64,000 nucleotides of DNA from Symbiodinium sp. CCMP2592 (GCA_905221615.1 CAJNDT010004735.1:248001-312000); one strand, 5' to 3'. Counted from the stretch's first letter, positions 21,830 through 36,400 are shown. Notes: a model not told the origin generated them from the letters alone. Translations and numbers: made by a program.

Positions 21830-24490
21830 CCGGGTGCGGCCGAGCAGGGCGGCGAGGTCCTGTCAAAGGACGCCAGGGATTCAGACAGGTGCCGGTAAGA
21901 TGATTCAATGAATGGGTTGTTGTCTCGGAGGGTCCTGAAGAACTGAGGCCTTGTCAGAGACGGTTACCGGGTTCTCGTGGTGGGTGTGGCTGGTTTATTT
22001 CCGATGAGTCGCACTGGTCACTGATGGTTGGTTGATACGTACTTCTGTTGGACGCGAAGCTTGAATTGAAGCCACCCTGCAGGAGCTGTTCTTGGAGTTT
22101 GTCAATGTGTTCAGCAGGCGTCCATGTCTGCCTGCAAAACAGCAGCATATGCCATTTTGCATACGCGGCGTAGGCTTGGTTCAACATGGATTGAATGTCC
22201 CTGCTTCGTCGTCGGGTTGCTATTGACCTGGGCTCACGTACAGTGATTTCTATGTCGAGGCCTTTGTGTGGAACGACCCTCTGCTCGTTCTGCAGGTCTC
22301 CTGCGATGCAGTTTGTGCCGAAGCAGTTCGCGAGCACCTTGCAGCTTGGCTTGAAACTGCAGACCTTTGTAGCAGGTGGGACTCCGAAGTTCGAGGTATA
22401 TCATCAAGATGAAGTGAATTGTTTATGGTTCTCTAACAGGGCCACTGGACCACCGCCACTCCTCACTTTGACTTGGAAAGGGGTGGCATCTCCGCACCAT
22501 GTGTACAGCCACAGCGCTCGCAGCGCCAAGTCAAGTCCACAGATTGCACAGACCCGCGAAGTTTCCACTTATAGCGAAAGGTCAGATGTGGCGTGCCTAC
22601 TCATGGGATTCCTTTCCCACTGCAGACAGCCCGAGCCGAAACCGACTCAAGCAATGAAAGGCCGGCTTTTCACAGGTGGTTGCAAACATGCTTCGCATGT
22701 CCACGTGTAGGACCTCGGACTTCCACCAGCCATGTTCTTTTTTTGGAAGGCTTTTCAGGTGGAAGCTGCAGCTTTCTCACAATGATACCTTCCCCTCCCG
22801 AAGCCCAATTGAGAGTTTGTCCATGGCCTTGGTCTCCCTCAGATCGTCGGAACCCCTCGTGATCCTTAACTGCTTGCCTGCGTATTCCGTGATGGCATGT
22901 AACAGCAATGTAACAGGCCGTGGCATGTCTGTCAAGATTTGATTTCCCAGGTACGACGAGTTTGGCGGTGCCACTTGTCGAACAAGACATCACGTGTCTG
23001 CGTTGGTTTTCTGATGCTTTGCCGCCGGCCCCACTGCTCTCATGTTGAGACTTTGCCCAAGGTATCCAAGGACAACTTCTGCAAAGTCTCTCTCCTCTTG
23101 GAAAGCGACGTGCAACTCGGCTTCACTCGATGGTTTAGGTCCTTAGGTGCATGCAGCATGCATGAGTGTTGATATCTGTCAAAACCATTGCCTCTGTCAG
23201 GCTGCTTTCGCAGGACTCGCTCGGGGGCAAAGGGCTTGCGGCCTCAACTTGGGACCTTTCGGTAGTCACGGCCAGCAGGTGAGGTATCTGTGGTGTTCTG
23301 CGACTCTGCGGTTAGATTCATTCACGTCGAGTTGCCGACTGGAGCCATTAACTTACATCGGCGACCCTCAGCAACTGCAGCCGAGTCGAGTCCTTGAAGA
23401 CATGGTGTAAACTCAAATCGCGAATCTGAACGACTCTGCAGTCTGCGCATCTGCCTTGTGCGCCTGCACATGATGGGATTGCTGCATCTGCATGCTGCCA
23501 AAGAAGACCTCACTGACAGCTTCATAGGATTGCATGCAGCTGTTTGCTTAACAGATGTGCAACTATCCAGCGCCAGTTGCATAAACAATGGGAGATGGAA
23601 GTGCGAGTAGCTGACCCATGCCCGAAAAAACCAGGGGAGGGTTGGCAGAAGCAGACAAATGAGAGCAGTCGCTGAAGGTAAGCCTCTCGGTGCCAGTCAC
23701 TCATACATGCACTGGGGTTCGTCAGAAAGCCCGAAGCTCCCTCGTGAGGAGCCGGAGAACCGTTCTCCTTTCGGCACGATGCCGCTCGGAGGACTTATGG
23801 CAAGTTTTCTGACACTTTCGGAGAGCGCCCCTCGTAAGGCTGAAGCACTACGTGACGGAGCCCGAGGCGAAGCGGCGAAGCATGTGCAAGCATGTGTTTG
23901 TGGCCCTTGTGGCCTGCATGGGATGTCTCCAGAAGTCTCAGCGGTAGTGCAGTGCCGAAAGCGAAGTGCACCAGACCAGCTGCCACGCCGACTTCGAAGC
24001 TATCAAGCTAAAAGCCTGGCCAGGAAACGCCGGCGTTCGACAAGCTGATGAACAGTGTTCTGCTCTTGAATCTTGTGCCGGGCTCGGCACTGATTCCGTT
24101 CGACGCCGTTCCTTCATTCGCACCGGAAGAAGCATGTGAGCAGGACATATTGCTGGTGCTAACCTGTGTTACAGTAACACGAGCTCATGGCGTTCGAAAC
24201 GAATAGTGAGAGAGGTAGCCTATCGATTACCGTTCCTTGCAAGTCGTCAAGTCACAACTTCTAACCTCAGTGTGTGATCGACGTTGGTCGACCATAGCAG
24301 GGACGGGCAGATAGTGTTGCAGTTTGGAATTCCCAGGTGCTTGTTCTGGTCGAGCCACTGTGGCAGCATTGCGGCAGACTGGAAGTGGCGCTACCATAGC
24401 CCCAGAGCCATACCCCAGCTCCGGTGTGACATCTTGAGACGACGAAAGCTGGGCTATAGTGCCACTTATAGCATGTTCAGAAGACTGCAG
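21830..24490. other. 2.7 kb without a supported gene
   Basis: Open frames in several phases, no recognised domain. A candidate hydrophobic exon at about 24338-24375 (VLVLVEPLWQHCG, after a CCCAG acceptor) may be an early membrane segment of the second domain of channel gene 1, but the match is too short to call. A short perfect palindrome (GTGTTAC-AGTAACAC) lies near 24168. Confidence 0.35.
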
Positions 24491-24501
24491 TTTTGCTCCA
24501 G

Positions 24502-27500
24502 GTCAGCCTACAACCTCAATGACTGGGGCGACCCACCGGCCTCCTGGCTGCACCGGCTGTGCGAGTTTATCATTGCCTAAGAAGCAGTTTGCGACTGTTT
24601 ATGTGCTCTGCGCTCAGCCGTGCGCGTGAGGTTGTAGGACCGAATGATCCAGACGGGTTCCCACCAAGGTCTGGACTGGATATGCTGGGCTCTTATTACA
24701 TGATGAGTGAGGAGCAGTCTGCGCTTGTAGTCGACTCATCCCCTATGTGTTCAGCTTCATTCAGCCACTGTTCCCCACCCTCGGGGTGGGTTGCCATCGA
24801 AGGGAAGCATTAGAGGCACCAGTCAGGTAGCGACAAAATATGGGTGCAATTGACAGAAATGGATTGTAGTGAGCAGTTAGTAACGTGGCAAGACACGGCC
24901 CCATGTCGCAGATATGCTTATTTAATATTTGTGTGTATAGCAACACACCGACATCACACAGGGGTCGGAGCTGCACCAACGCACCCATGTTGGAGTTTGA
25001 GAGTTTCGGATGTAAGGATGTAGGGTTGGGATTGAGGCTTCAGGGGCGGGATATTCGCTCTTTTTCGCAAGTCGATAGTCTCGATTTGAAAGTTGTATTC
25101 GGAGCACACTGAAACGCATTGCAGTACAATATGGTACAAAACTCTGTGCAGGATAACACATGTCGACCCACATGTCTGTATGTATGTATGCATGCATGTA
25201 CGTATGTATGTAGGTAGGTAGGTCCGTCTGAATGTACGTATGTAGGTATGTACGGATGTACGGAAGGATGGATGTATGCATCTGCGCATCCGTGCATCTA
25301 TGCATGCATGTATGCTTGCATCTGTGTATCTCGACATGCAGTTATGACATTTCGTATGCAGGGCAGGCAGGCTGGCAGGTAATTAGGTATGTATACTTGA
25401 ATGACTGGCATAAAAGCAGCCTTTGGCAGGAGATCCAGTTCGGTGTTTCGGTGTATTTGGTAGCTCAACATCATCTGGTTCCAGTATTAGGATCCTTCCC
25501 GCCTTCGAAGGTGGAGCTGGTCTTCTCCTTCGTGTACTTGGGCGAGGTGCCGTTCGTGTGAAAACAGAAAACATGTGCAAGTCGTGTGAAAACATGTGTA
25601 AGCCGTGGCTTGAGACAGCCAGGAGAAATTTTACCGTCTTGAGCAGGTGCAATTTGAATCGAAATTACCAACACCAACTTCAACTGAGATACCTGAACCA
25701 GACCCGCAATGATTAGGTAGCAGCTGTGGCAGCTGTGGTCAAACCCGTGAGTTGCTGTCTACCAACATGTGGGATGCTAAGATCTCGCAGCCTGTCGTGC
25801 TGGGGACGCACTCAGGTCGCGGTCAAGGTGACAGTGCGCACTTTCGATGTGTACTGGCGCTCGGCGGCGAACCGCCTGGGCCACAGGTTTCAGACGTTCG
25901 CAGAGCAGAGGGTTTGGGAATGCATCGAAGGACGGATAGGAGCCACAAACTCTTGCGTTAGCACTCACAGACTCACAGGTCAAAGTCGATGTTAGGAGCT
26001 GCGCCCAAAGAGGACAATGCAGGTACAGCACAGGGCTTTATTAGGTGTCACTACGGTTCGTTCGGCATTGCGCCGCGCATGTGACGTGCGAGTCGCGTGG
26101 CTGAGCGTGCTCTCGTGAGCCCGACAACCTGAAGGTGGCGGCATCGTGAGAATCATTCGATCCCGATGGACGATAGGAAGAACGTGAACCTGGGCTCATG
26201 CTCCTCTCAGCGAAGCAAGAGTGATTTGTAAGTCTGCTAGTCATGACAACACACAGTAGTTAAAGGAGAGATATAACTATAACTATTGCAAACTGTTCCG
26301 GTTCTGTGATGCTGTCCTTTGTTCATCGGATCATGTCGGCCTCCAGAGTCAGGTCCAGGGTCTCCAGAACAAACACGGCTTGAAGCCAATGGCAGAGATC
26401 CTTAAGCGAACTGCGCAGGTTTCGATTTCTTCACGACCTTCCTGCTACTCTTCACGAGCGTTCTGCCGTATTTGCCTCACAGCGCTGGGGCCTTGCAAAG
26501 CCATGGACCATGATGCTACGATCGCGGCCACTGCACGTACTTGTTCTTTGCCAAACGAGTTGATATGGAAGCTGCATCTCCTGTTAGTGCAGCAGTCGGC
26601 TTGGGGCAGCCAGAGTTGTGAACTTCAGGTGTGGATGTAAGAGAGGATTTTCTTGCGGGTGGTAGGCTTGGAGGCACAAAGCCGATTGAATCTGCCAGCA
26701 AATGGGTAAAGCGCGTGTCGTCTGCACCTGATGTCCTTCCAAGCTACAATCCAAGGGCATCCCAGGGCTTTGGTTTGCTCCTATATCGTATACCTGAGAT
26801 GGCGGCACGACATGACACATCCGACACCGCGTAGATAAAGCTGTAGCCATACCGTTGCCAGATCGCACCTAACCGATTCAGGTTATGCCGATTGATCTGA
26901 AGCAGTATGCCAACATTCTGCGGCTGCTGCGACTTCTGCGTGCACGAAGCCCAGAGACGGAAGTCTTCTAGGTTTTGAGACACTCAGAGAGAGAGATTCA
27001 AGCCTTGTTACTACCAGGTTGTGAAGCAGCTCAAGTCACTGCGCTCTGTTCAGCTCGGGACTCGGAGCTCTAGCTGACTCTAGCTGATGTTTGCTGGAAG
27101 CTGCATTGCCTTCCTGCGCCAGAGCACTCCGCCGCAAACTAGTGCTACCACCTCATCCAGCTTGAAGACTCTGCAGCTCTCGCTCTCTCTCTCTCTCTGT
27201 TTCTGTCTTCTGCTCGATGTTGTGTAACGCATGAATCATCGATAGCAGATCCCGCTTCTCCCGCTTCATAGAACATACTCTCGGCCCAACATCGCTTAGT
27301 CACCTGACTGCCAGGTTCTTGGCCAATGCCGTCTCCAAGATGGTGTCTGCCGCAGGTGCTCCGCCTCCTTCGGTCCTGCAACACGTGTGTCGCACAGAAA
27401 ATTGCGGGAGCGGCACGTGCACACAGTAAAAGAGCCTTCTGGCATCCAGCAGCACGCGCGAAGAATTGAGTTTGAGTTTTGCTCAGCACTGGTCACTGAT

Positions 27501-30080
27501 CGTGTTTCCCAACCTGGAACATGGTGTTCTCAGGCAGCATCCTTCTCATGCTTGGCTGCGCTTCTCGGCACGATTTCGCAGGCTGTATTTGTAAGCGTGA
27601 GAGTCTCTTACACTGCTCGAGGTGGTTTTCTTCTTCATGACTCTGGGAGTCAATCTGTTCGGAGGAGTGCTGTACAAGGCTTGCAGCCTGGGAGACGATG
27701 TCAAACATGCGGTCATGCCTTGCGGCAGCCAGTGAGTCGGATGAATCGCAGGTATACATCTGCACGAAGCTGTCCTTTTGCGAGTCCTGTTTGAGTATTA
27801 TCAGGGCAACCCAGCTCTCAAGCACACGGAGTACGAGGACTGTGGGGAGGGGGGGCCCGAAGAAAGGATTTTCACACAGGCTTTCGCCGAAGCTTTCGAG
27901 AGCGGAGGAGAAGCACTGGTTCGTTTTCAACTTCAACGATGCTGTGATGGTTCTGAGCTCGAGTGTTCACGGGTTTTGGGTGCTTTGGACGTCGTTCTTG
28001 CAGCCGGAATTTCTGCCGAGTGTTTTAGTTGCTTGGAGCTGAGCCGGTGAGCATCCACATGTCTCACAACATCCGTCACAACTAAGCGGACATGTGGAAG
28101 TCCCCACAAGCACAATAGTCAGGCAGACTCAGCGGCAGATGCCTGCATTGTGGCCAGCGCGTCGTGCGTGATTGATGCTTGGTACAACCAGGGCAAGGCT
28201 TTCAAGGCATTGGGCACTTCGTCTGTCAGCGACCTACCAGGCATGCAGCTGCGGTCGTATATGACCAGACCTGCACAGGATCGTGAGAAGGCCAAATCCA
28301 CCCTCTCAAAGCCAGCGAGGACTCCACTGGCGAGCCGTCGACAATGCCCCCGTGGCCCGAACAACAGCCCGTCCCGTTCCCTTCCCGGAGCGGTTGCCCA
28401 TGGCTGGCACCTGGCCATATAAGGCCAGCCAGACGTTAAAGATCGTTAAAGCAAGGCAGTGGCTGCCGAGCCCAAGCCACAAGCCGCGCCAGTCCTTGTC
28501 GTTGAGGTGTCAGAGCACCGACCTCACGAGATTGGAAAAGACAGGGCAATGCGCAGAACAATCGGTCCAGGGAGCAAGAACTGCACCTGCCGTCGCAGAC
28601 TGGACAGCATGTGTTGAAAGCGAGTACATGTCCTTGCTAAGCATGATGCCGTGCGCTTTCGGTTGCGGCACACAGGATGCCATTTCTTGCTGACTGCATC
28701 TTATTAAGATCCTTGGTGACCTAAACCTCCACAGGTCCTGAATCTCCAGTTGCAGGTGAATGGGTAGGTATAGCAAGCTTTATGGTGCTTTTGGAGAAAG
28801 TTTCTATGAGAATCTGTATTTTAATGCAAGGATTTTGGTCTTTGAAGGGGTTAAGGGGTTCATGATCATGATCTCTGGTATCATGTAGAAACACAGCAAT
28901 GATAACCAATGAAAAGGTTGTAGACACAGACTTATCAATTCCCTTCCGAGCCCCAGCCCTGCAGCCCTTAGGCCTTTGCCCTCTTCTTCACGCAGCTTCT
29001 CTGCGAGTCGCGTCCTGGGCTGGCCGTGTGATTTCTTGAAGCAGTCTTGGAGATGCCCGAGACATACTACACTCCGTTGGGTAGACCTTTACACAAGTCA
29101 GCTAGCCGGCTTTGTCGTGCTGCCGAGCATATCGCTGGCCAAGGTACGTTCCAACGAATGCGGAGGCATGTGGAAAGTCTTGCGGACCTGAGGTCAAGTC
29201 GGATTGAAGCTATCATTCCGTTTTGTGATAGTACTAGAGGGGTTCCTCATTATAGTCATAGTATAGCATACCCCAAAACACAGCCAAGACACTATCCTGA
29301 TTATCAAGGCCCCTATATTAGGCTGTCATAGATACAGCAGTAGGCTAAGAAGGCCATCATGAGTCGACTTGGAAGGCACTGGAGGCGGCATCGGAGCCCC
29401 AGCCCCGGAGCTTCAGGGGTATTGTGATCATTGTGATGAGAGCTTTCCATCAATGCCAACGTGTGATGAGGTTCACCATAGGTGAAATCGCTGCAGTCCT
29501 TTGGCAGAAGCCACTTGAAGCAGATTTTCAGCCGAGGTGGGGTAACATTGCTTGGCTGATCTTCCCGATCTTCTACTTTCTGGGAGTGGGGCGCTCGATC
29601 TGGCGAAGCCTGGCGAAGTGTGCAGGGAAGCCCGGAGAGATGTTTGCCGTAACGGCAGGTGGCCATCATGTTTGAGATCCTTTTGGCCTTCACGGTCGAA
29701 GCCTATATCGAGTTGCGTGAGGCGCCCACGGTAACATTGCAGCTTATATACTTTACAGATGGAAGCTGTGTTTTGGGTCAGCAGCTCACAAGTCTTGATT
29801 AGTCCCACGCTGGATCGGTTGAGCTCAGTGCGATGCAGGAGAACGAAAAGGAAGAAGCGCCGAGTCTGCAAAAGAAGCCTCACATCTACTTCTGCTTCTG
29901 GGTGAAGTGTACGGCAGAAACCTGTTCGTGAGGCCAAGTCCGAGTGAGCCACGTTCAGCTTGTCCCAAAATTCTCGCAGAGCTTCACCCATTCTGGAACT
30001 GTTGCCACGCTGCGCCGACACTTGTGCCGCTACCCAGGACGAGGAAGAGGAAGACGAGGAAGAAGAGGCCAGGTGGAGCA
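24502..30080 (+). CDS. Cation channel gene 1, second-domain exons S2 to S6
   Basis: The exons read as the second six-helix domain of a two-pore-type voltage-gated cation channel. They are: 24502-24576 (SAYNLNDWGDPP, S1-S2 loop); 25511-25546 (VELVFSFVYLGE, S2); 25816-25873 (to DVYWRSAAN); 26419-26490 (FDFFTTFLLLFTSVLPYLP, S3; the join restores the NRFDF motif); 26882-26951 (QYANILRLLRLLRA, S4 voltage sensor); 27314-27355 (FLANAVSKMVSAA, S4-S5 linker); 27622-27678 (S5, to FGGVLYK); 27805-27837 (GNPALKHTEYE); 27911-27960 (VFNFNDAVMVLSS, pore entry); 29530-29588 (GNIAWLIFPIFYFLG) and 29659-29720 (AFTVEAYIEL), together S6; about 30021-30075 acidic tail. Several joins restore frame exactly. Donors include GT, GC (27679) and possibly GA (27838). 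The selectivity filter (usually NNW) was not found. Two-pore channel is my best call; a two-domain or single-domain voltage-gated Ca/Na channel is the alternative. Confidence 0.7.
25161..25325. repeat. GTAT/GTAGG tetranucleotide repeat
   Basis: Imperfect TGTA and ATGC/GTAGG tetramers, inside the intron before the S2 exon of channel gene 1. The minus-strand open frames here (Tyr/His/Thr repeats) are artefacts. Confidence 0.85.
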
Positions 30081-32285
30081 TACTGAGCTCGTATCTGGAT
30101 GATGTCCTCCCTGCGCCATTCCTGGCCTGCCTTAGCCTAAACATGCAGCCATGTTGCTAGGAAGATCTGAACAGTTGTTTCGGTCTGAATAGCGCTTTAA
30201 ATGAGTTGTGCTCCGGACCTTGATTTCAGCCCTCTTCCGTGCTTTCTCGTTACATGACAATGCACCACAGGGACATGGAGGGCATGCAGATGACAGGGAT
30301 GGGAAAGTGTCAAGGGCAACCTACAACTTTCGCATTCTTCCTGGCATTCCACTTTGCCGCTGCTTCACGCCGCTGTAAGCCGATCGTAAGCAGGAGGCTG
30401 TGGGCCTAGTGAAGCTTTCGGGTGTTGAACTTCAATGCTCGAGACTCGAGGCCCTTGAGGCCCCAAGGCCCCGAGCCTTCGTCTCGCATGTCCCGTAAGA
30501 TGCACGGCACGAGTCTCAGCCCTTCGCAGGAGGGTCACGGAGGATCTGCCGAGCACGCCCCGCACGGCCCCGGGGGTCATGCGGAGGAGTCCGAGCAGCT
30601 CTCTTTGTGTTAAGCCGACGTCGGTTTTAGGATATGCCTTGTCACCCTCAAAACCCAAGGGTACGTTGCGATGACTGTTCGGCATGGCGGTAGGAGCATG
30701 GCGAAGGCAAGTCCAAGGACTTCGTGATCGAAACCTGTCAACATTGGATTTGGCTGTTTGCACAAATAGCAGTCGGCCGAAAGTTCACACTCACACTCTG
30801 ATTGTATAGGGGTTCTATGGCCTATGGTCTATAGTAGATACGGACCCTGATACCTCATGAGGCGACACGATCTTGAACTTACGAAATTTAAGACATGAGG
30901 CAGTCCAACTGCCCTGAAGCTGAAGCCTCTTTTGACGTGCACGCCGGCTTGTGTAGCCAAGCCCGGAAACCTCTTCCAAAGTAAAAGTTATTGCGACCAC
31001 TCCTCAGCAGCCGAGGATGACTTCTTCGAAGAGGCCGAGTCGAAGTGATCCATGTGAAGTTCCAGTGCCAGGGAGATCACTTCTGATGTCTGAAGCTGCA
31101 GGAAAACAACCAAGTCAGCGACATGAAGCCCACATCGCAGCAAACCTAGAGCTGCATGTACGAGTGCGTCATGGGTGAGTGCTCGGCAGGTCCAAGAGAA
31201 GTTTGAGGAAAGAGACCTGCAAGTGCATTATGTCACAGAGGCCCGCCAAGACGAACGGATGAGCCACTCTAACTGATGATGACCCGTGAAGCCTAATGTT
31301 TTGACCCGGTACAGCAATGCAGCAATGTACCAAGCAGTGGTAGGTCTGTGCCCTTTGCACCTGCACATCAACGAACGAAGATCTTTTTTGGATGATGTAC
31401 GCACATACAGAAGCCATATGTCTGAGCTGCCGCCTCCTCGCACCCAATGGTCGTGAGCTCCAGCTCCTGCTTTTTCAGCATGGTTCCCCCAGTCACTCAG
31501 CTGTAGTGGTTCCATGGCACCAGGCCGCCAAGATATGAATCTTTGTGAGTGTTAATTATTGAAAATACATGTGCGAAGCGTCATCATAGCTGACAACTGT
31601 ATATCCTCGCTTTGTGTTCTGTACTGTATTGTGCACTGTCTACATGCTTGGATGATATGGTGCTCTCAGTTAAGGGCATGTAGCGGGCCTTCGGCCTTCG
31701 GGACATCTGGCCCCTTCGGACGTCGGGTGTTGTTTTATAGTATGGGGCGACAGATAATACGGCCGTGTGAGCTTTCTATATTCTGAAGGCAAGGGCTGCC
31801 ATGGAGGTTATGAATGCATACTGTGAGTGCCATGACATTGATGAAGCGTCACGAGTATCGTGAAAGATCAGGATTGTTCTGTGCGCTTAGGACTGCTTCG
31901 AATGTCATGAAAGGTTGACTGTCATGAAAAGCACATGATACTGTAAACAGCATGTAACAGTATGTATTAACACCAACATTCACGTTGTGATGTCAAACGT
32001 TTCGAGATTGGATGCCAGCTGTTCAAATTATGATGGCGCTGCAGCTTACGCAAGTCCTACGTGTTTTTCAATGTCTACTTTACCGCTCAACGTGGCGTCT
32101 TTGAATGATGTCCCTAATCCGAGAAAGCCGTGATACTTCGGTGCCGCTCAACTGTCGGCGCAGGACGAGCCGAACTTTCCCAAGTTGTTGAAGGAGGCTT
32201 CGTGGCACCCTTCATTCTTTTTGTCAGCCCTGCCTCCGCTCTCCACTCTCCGCTCTCCACTCCCCCTCCCTCCCTCCCTCCCTCC

Positions 32286-32343
<58 letters not shown>

Positions 32344-32351
32344 GTCTCTCC

Positions 32352-32388
<37 letters not shown>

Positions 32389-33476
32389 GGGACTTCCAAA
32401 GACTGAAGATTAGAAGTACGGTTGGAGCATTAGAGCCCGGGCACTGTGAGTAGTATGCCTCTGGTGTGTTGTGGCCTATCCCTCATGTCAGTTCTCGAGA
32501 ATCACGGCTCATCCTGGTGACTGTGGTGCTTGGCAACTTTCAGCCAGGCCTATGAGGAAGCCATGGAGCAGAAGAGGAGTCATGATCATCCGGTACCACG
32601 GCCGGGACTAGCGATCCCAGCGTTGCGTGATCATGCTGTTGAAGTGACGTGCAGCGCATGTTTCGTTCTGCTTTCGGGCGGAGCCAACGAATGTCGAAGC
32701 TGAGGCATTGTCCCACGAAAGAATTGCCAAGGCCAAGCTGCCCACGTTTTGAGCACCTTTCGCCGCGTACTTCACTTCAAGATTCGCGAGTAGGGGAGAC
32801 ACCGTTAGTGAGACATTAAATGTCCCAGTCCAGAATTCTCACGCAACTCACGACCGCTCATTGTGACGAGCACCTGCATGAACTGTTTTGGTAAATTGCA
32901 GTGTGTGTGAGGCCGCTTGGCAGTTCGAAAACGCGATCTTCCACACTGAGTGGGTGAGGCGCAGTCGTACGACGTACTATTCATGAAGCAACATCGAGGG
33001 GATCATAGAAAAGTCCTGGCAGGCTTGTACAGAGTTTGGTGCTAGTTGCCTCGGGGGCTGGTGAGTGAGAATGCTCCAAAAACTCCGCAAAGCGCACGTT
33101 GCTCGAATGCTTGACCCGGCACGTCTTTGGAAACGTCGGTGAGGTATCCCGACGACTGCTCTGCTGCGCGACAACAGCACTTCAAAGTGCCTGATCTGGC
33201 ATTAGCACAGCAAGCGAGGCAAGGTGGGTCTACGGTGCTCGAGTTTGTCAGGCAGCGATGCCTTGGCATCTGAGGTGATGCATGCCAACAAACTGTACTA
33301 CAAGGCACTTGACCAAAGTCGCGAATCCATCGCATCCGGGTATCAGCGAAGATTTGCACTACGACTAAACGAAATTAAGACGTGAAGTTTGAGCGAGGGG
33401 TATGCCTGCAATGTACTGGTCGAAGGATAAAAGCTTTCTCGAAAGAACTGGAAGTAGAGGGGTCCACCGCAAATGC
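30081..33476. other. 3.4 kb intergenic stretch between the channel copies
   Basis: No gene is supported. A possible charged exon lies near 32690-32755 (NVEAEALSHERIAKAKLPTF, ending at a stop) and another near 32540-32575 (SQAYEEAMEQKRSH). Both might be N-terminal exons of channel gene 2, but they cannot be joined with confidence. A pyrimidine tract is listed separately. Confidence 0.4.
32228..32391. repeat. CCCT/CT pyrimidine tract
   Basis: A polypyrimidine stretch of CCCT units followed by long (CT)n, with only scattered G. It lies upstream of the first exons of channel gene 2. Ser/Leu frames across it are artefacts. Confidence 0.95.
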
Positions 33477-36400
33477 AGGCCATTGTCGCCCTGGTGATCC
33501 TCACATTCTGCGAGGTGCCACCATGGTGCCACGAGCGGTCGCCAACGCAGGAGTTACGCAGATTCACTGGTGTACGTAGCGGGTCCAGCGATGACAGTGC
33601 AAAAAATTCGTATCATGGCAGTATCGAATGACGGACTTCACGCGTATCTTATCCTGCCGCGGCAGCTGGCACAGGGGCCCCACTTTAGCACTGCTGTGCC
33701 TGGCGCCCTCCAGGACATGTGGAGTTGGGTGCCTCCTGGAGAGTGGTGCCATGTGCCAAATGGGGGCAACCCGTGGCTTGACGACAGGTTCTAGTCACAT
33801 GGGACCGGGCGGAATTCTGTCTGGCAATGCCGAGACTTTCTGGTAGACATTTTCAGATATTTGCTTGCCTGTGTCTTGTTGAATGGCCTAGTTTTTTCGG
33901 GCGGGGGAGCGGTGAGCGTGAGACAATCGCTGACGAGCGTTCCAAGCGTGTTCACGGGGACGAGTGCCGCTCCCAGGTATTTGTCAAACATTTGGTACAT
34001 CCCACCTGGCTTTGGGCTGCTCATCGAGTTTGTGATCGAGATTATCATCCTCCGGAAGGTGCCACGTTCAGAGAGAAGGGACGTGTAGGGGCAACTATAT
34101 TGGTGCCTGGTGAAGCCGTTGCATTCTTGAGCACGAGGCTGCAGCTGTCTCTTGACATATCGCGAAAGCTAGCTCTTTGGAGCTTGCGGGAGTTGTCGTT
34201 CACAAATTTCCTCCTAGGTAGTTCCATGGGTGCAACGAAGGTTCACTGCCTTAAGAGGCCTTTCTTTCAAAGGATTTCGGTGTTGGGAGGCCCCCCCTCC
34301 CCCCCCCTCCTTGAAGGCCATGCTTGCAAGCATAGCCGTCCGTAGAGTTTAATGTTGTTGATACTTGGGGAGGCTTGTAGATCTTGAGTGTGAAGATGCA
34401 GTGCAACGTGGATTAATTGGCTGCTGAGCGGTGTCACGCAGGGCTCTGAGCTTTCACGAATATGCTTGTTCTGCGACAGAAATTTCTACGGTACAGCAAG
34501 GGTGTATCTTTATGTGGGCCAGTGTGAAGCAGAAGAACTGTATCATCTTGCGGGTTGAATACGTAGCATCCACGGTGCCGAGCATGCACGCAACAACGAC
34601 CTTGCTTCCTTTTTTTGCCCTAGCTTTCGTGGCCTCTTCTCAAGTAGAGCTAGTTTTGCAGTGCGTGCCGCCAGTTCCTGCTGAACCTAAACCTGGATCA
34701 GCAACACTTCCGGGCGATTGGCATGCAGTACTTCGACCACAGCAGCCTGGCCCAGCTTAACACCAGGATCTGGAGATGTATCGGCGCATTTGAGGTTGAA
34801 TAGTTTCACGGAGCAGCAGCGACCGGCCTCAGGACACGAGTGCATCAGTCAGTAAGATTCTCCATGCGTTCTGAGTTCCAGTGTCTGGGACCCCCCATCG
34901 CGCAGAACGTGTGCCTGCCCATTTCCACATGCTGAAGCCGAGGTTTGGTCATTGCGGGTCTTTTCCTTGCTGTCGGCAGCATGATCGATACGCTGCTTGT
35001 TGGGCACGGCATGTCAACAGTTTTCATGCTTGCCGAGTGTGACCGTGACCTGCCTTCCATACTAATAGTGCGGAATGCAGACTTCCGTTCCACTGGACTG
35101 GCAGAGTACCTCCCACCCTAGCTTGACGTGGACCGAACCTGCAGATTTGAGCCAACAGATCACTGAGAGACCCACACGTAAGGCTAGTCTTCACCTTCGC
35201 TCGGATGCCCATCCGCTTCACCTGGATCTTCAGGCTTCTCGGCAGAGTGGTCTATTTCAGGCTTCGCTCTTCCGAGTCCGCTTTCAGACGATGCATGCGT
35301 AAAGACGCTGCAGATAATTGCAGATCGCGGGTTCCAGCCGGACACCCCTGTTCGACTAACATTACAAGTTTCCCATCGACATCTGCGCGACATCATCTCA
35401 CAAAGTTGGTTTTTTCTGTGTATCGAGCTACCCTTGTCGCTTCGCAAGTTGTCTCTTTCGTACGTGGCACGCCGGCACTATCTTCTCCAGGGCGAGATTA
35501 TTCTAGTCGTCTTCCATCTACAAGTTGGGGCAGCAGACCTCTTTCAACTTCTGGTATGCAAGCGTTCAAATTGGCCGCATCCATATATCATATATCCCAA
35601 CACTGATCAGTGCTCCTTTTAAGCACGTCAGCAGATTGCAAGCCTACCATCATTATGTTGCATTCAGTGTTGTCGTGATTCTTGTGTATGTTACTGCCAA
35701 AATCAAAGTCATCATGGTCGTTACCGTTATGCTATGTTGCACGTGTTGCTTGTCGTTCTGATACATCATGGGTGCCTTTGGACAGCATGTTTCCCATCGT
35801 TGTTATGGCAGTAGTATGAAGCAAGCCGCTCGTTCTTGTTATTGTCATCACTCGACTGTTGTTGCAGTCATCTTGTTGTTCGTGCCTGCTTGATCTTACA
35901 GTAGCTGCCTCAAGCTCGGGCACCGCGACGGCTGTATTTCGACCCCAAAGAGCTTAATGAACAGCGCCTTGGGCTTCCAAGCGTGTCTGGATCACTTCAG
36001 GACTGGCCTCCTTTTTATCCTGCCGGGTGTGCAACGAGTCTACACCCTGATTTTCAACAAGCATCTTCGGCTGCAGTCTGGACGACGCAGAAGATATCCG
36101 ATTCATGGATGGAACCTCTTGTGGCCCTTTCGTTTCAGTGAGCGCCAAATTCACCAACTCGATCGCACAGCATGCTTTTGACTATTCACAAGACAAGGCA
36201 CACTGGTCTTGTCGGCCTTTCAGCTGGGCGAGACTAATTCCAGAAAGCTGCAGCTGTCAATATCCTGCTAGACTGAAGAACTCCATCAAAAGATGTGCAC
36301 GACGACTGTTCATTGATTCATTGCGGCCGAGGCGGATGATTGGAGAGTTTGCGTGGCTTCATTGAATCAGTGCCTCATGTGTCCATAGATGCAGAGCCTG

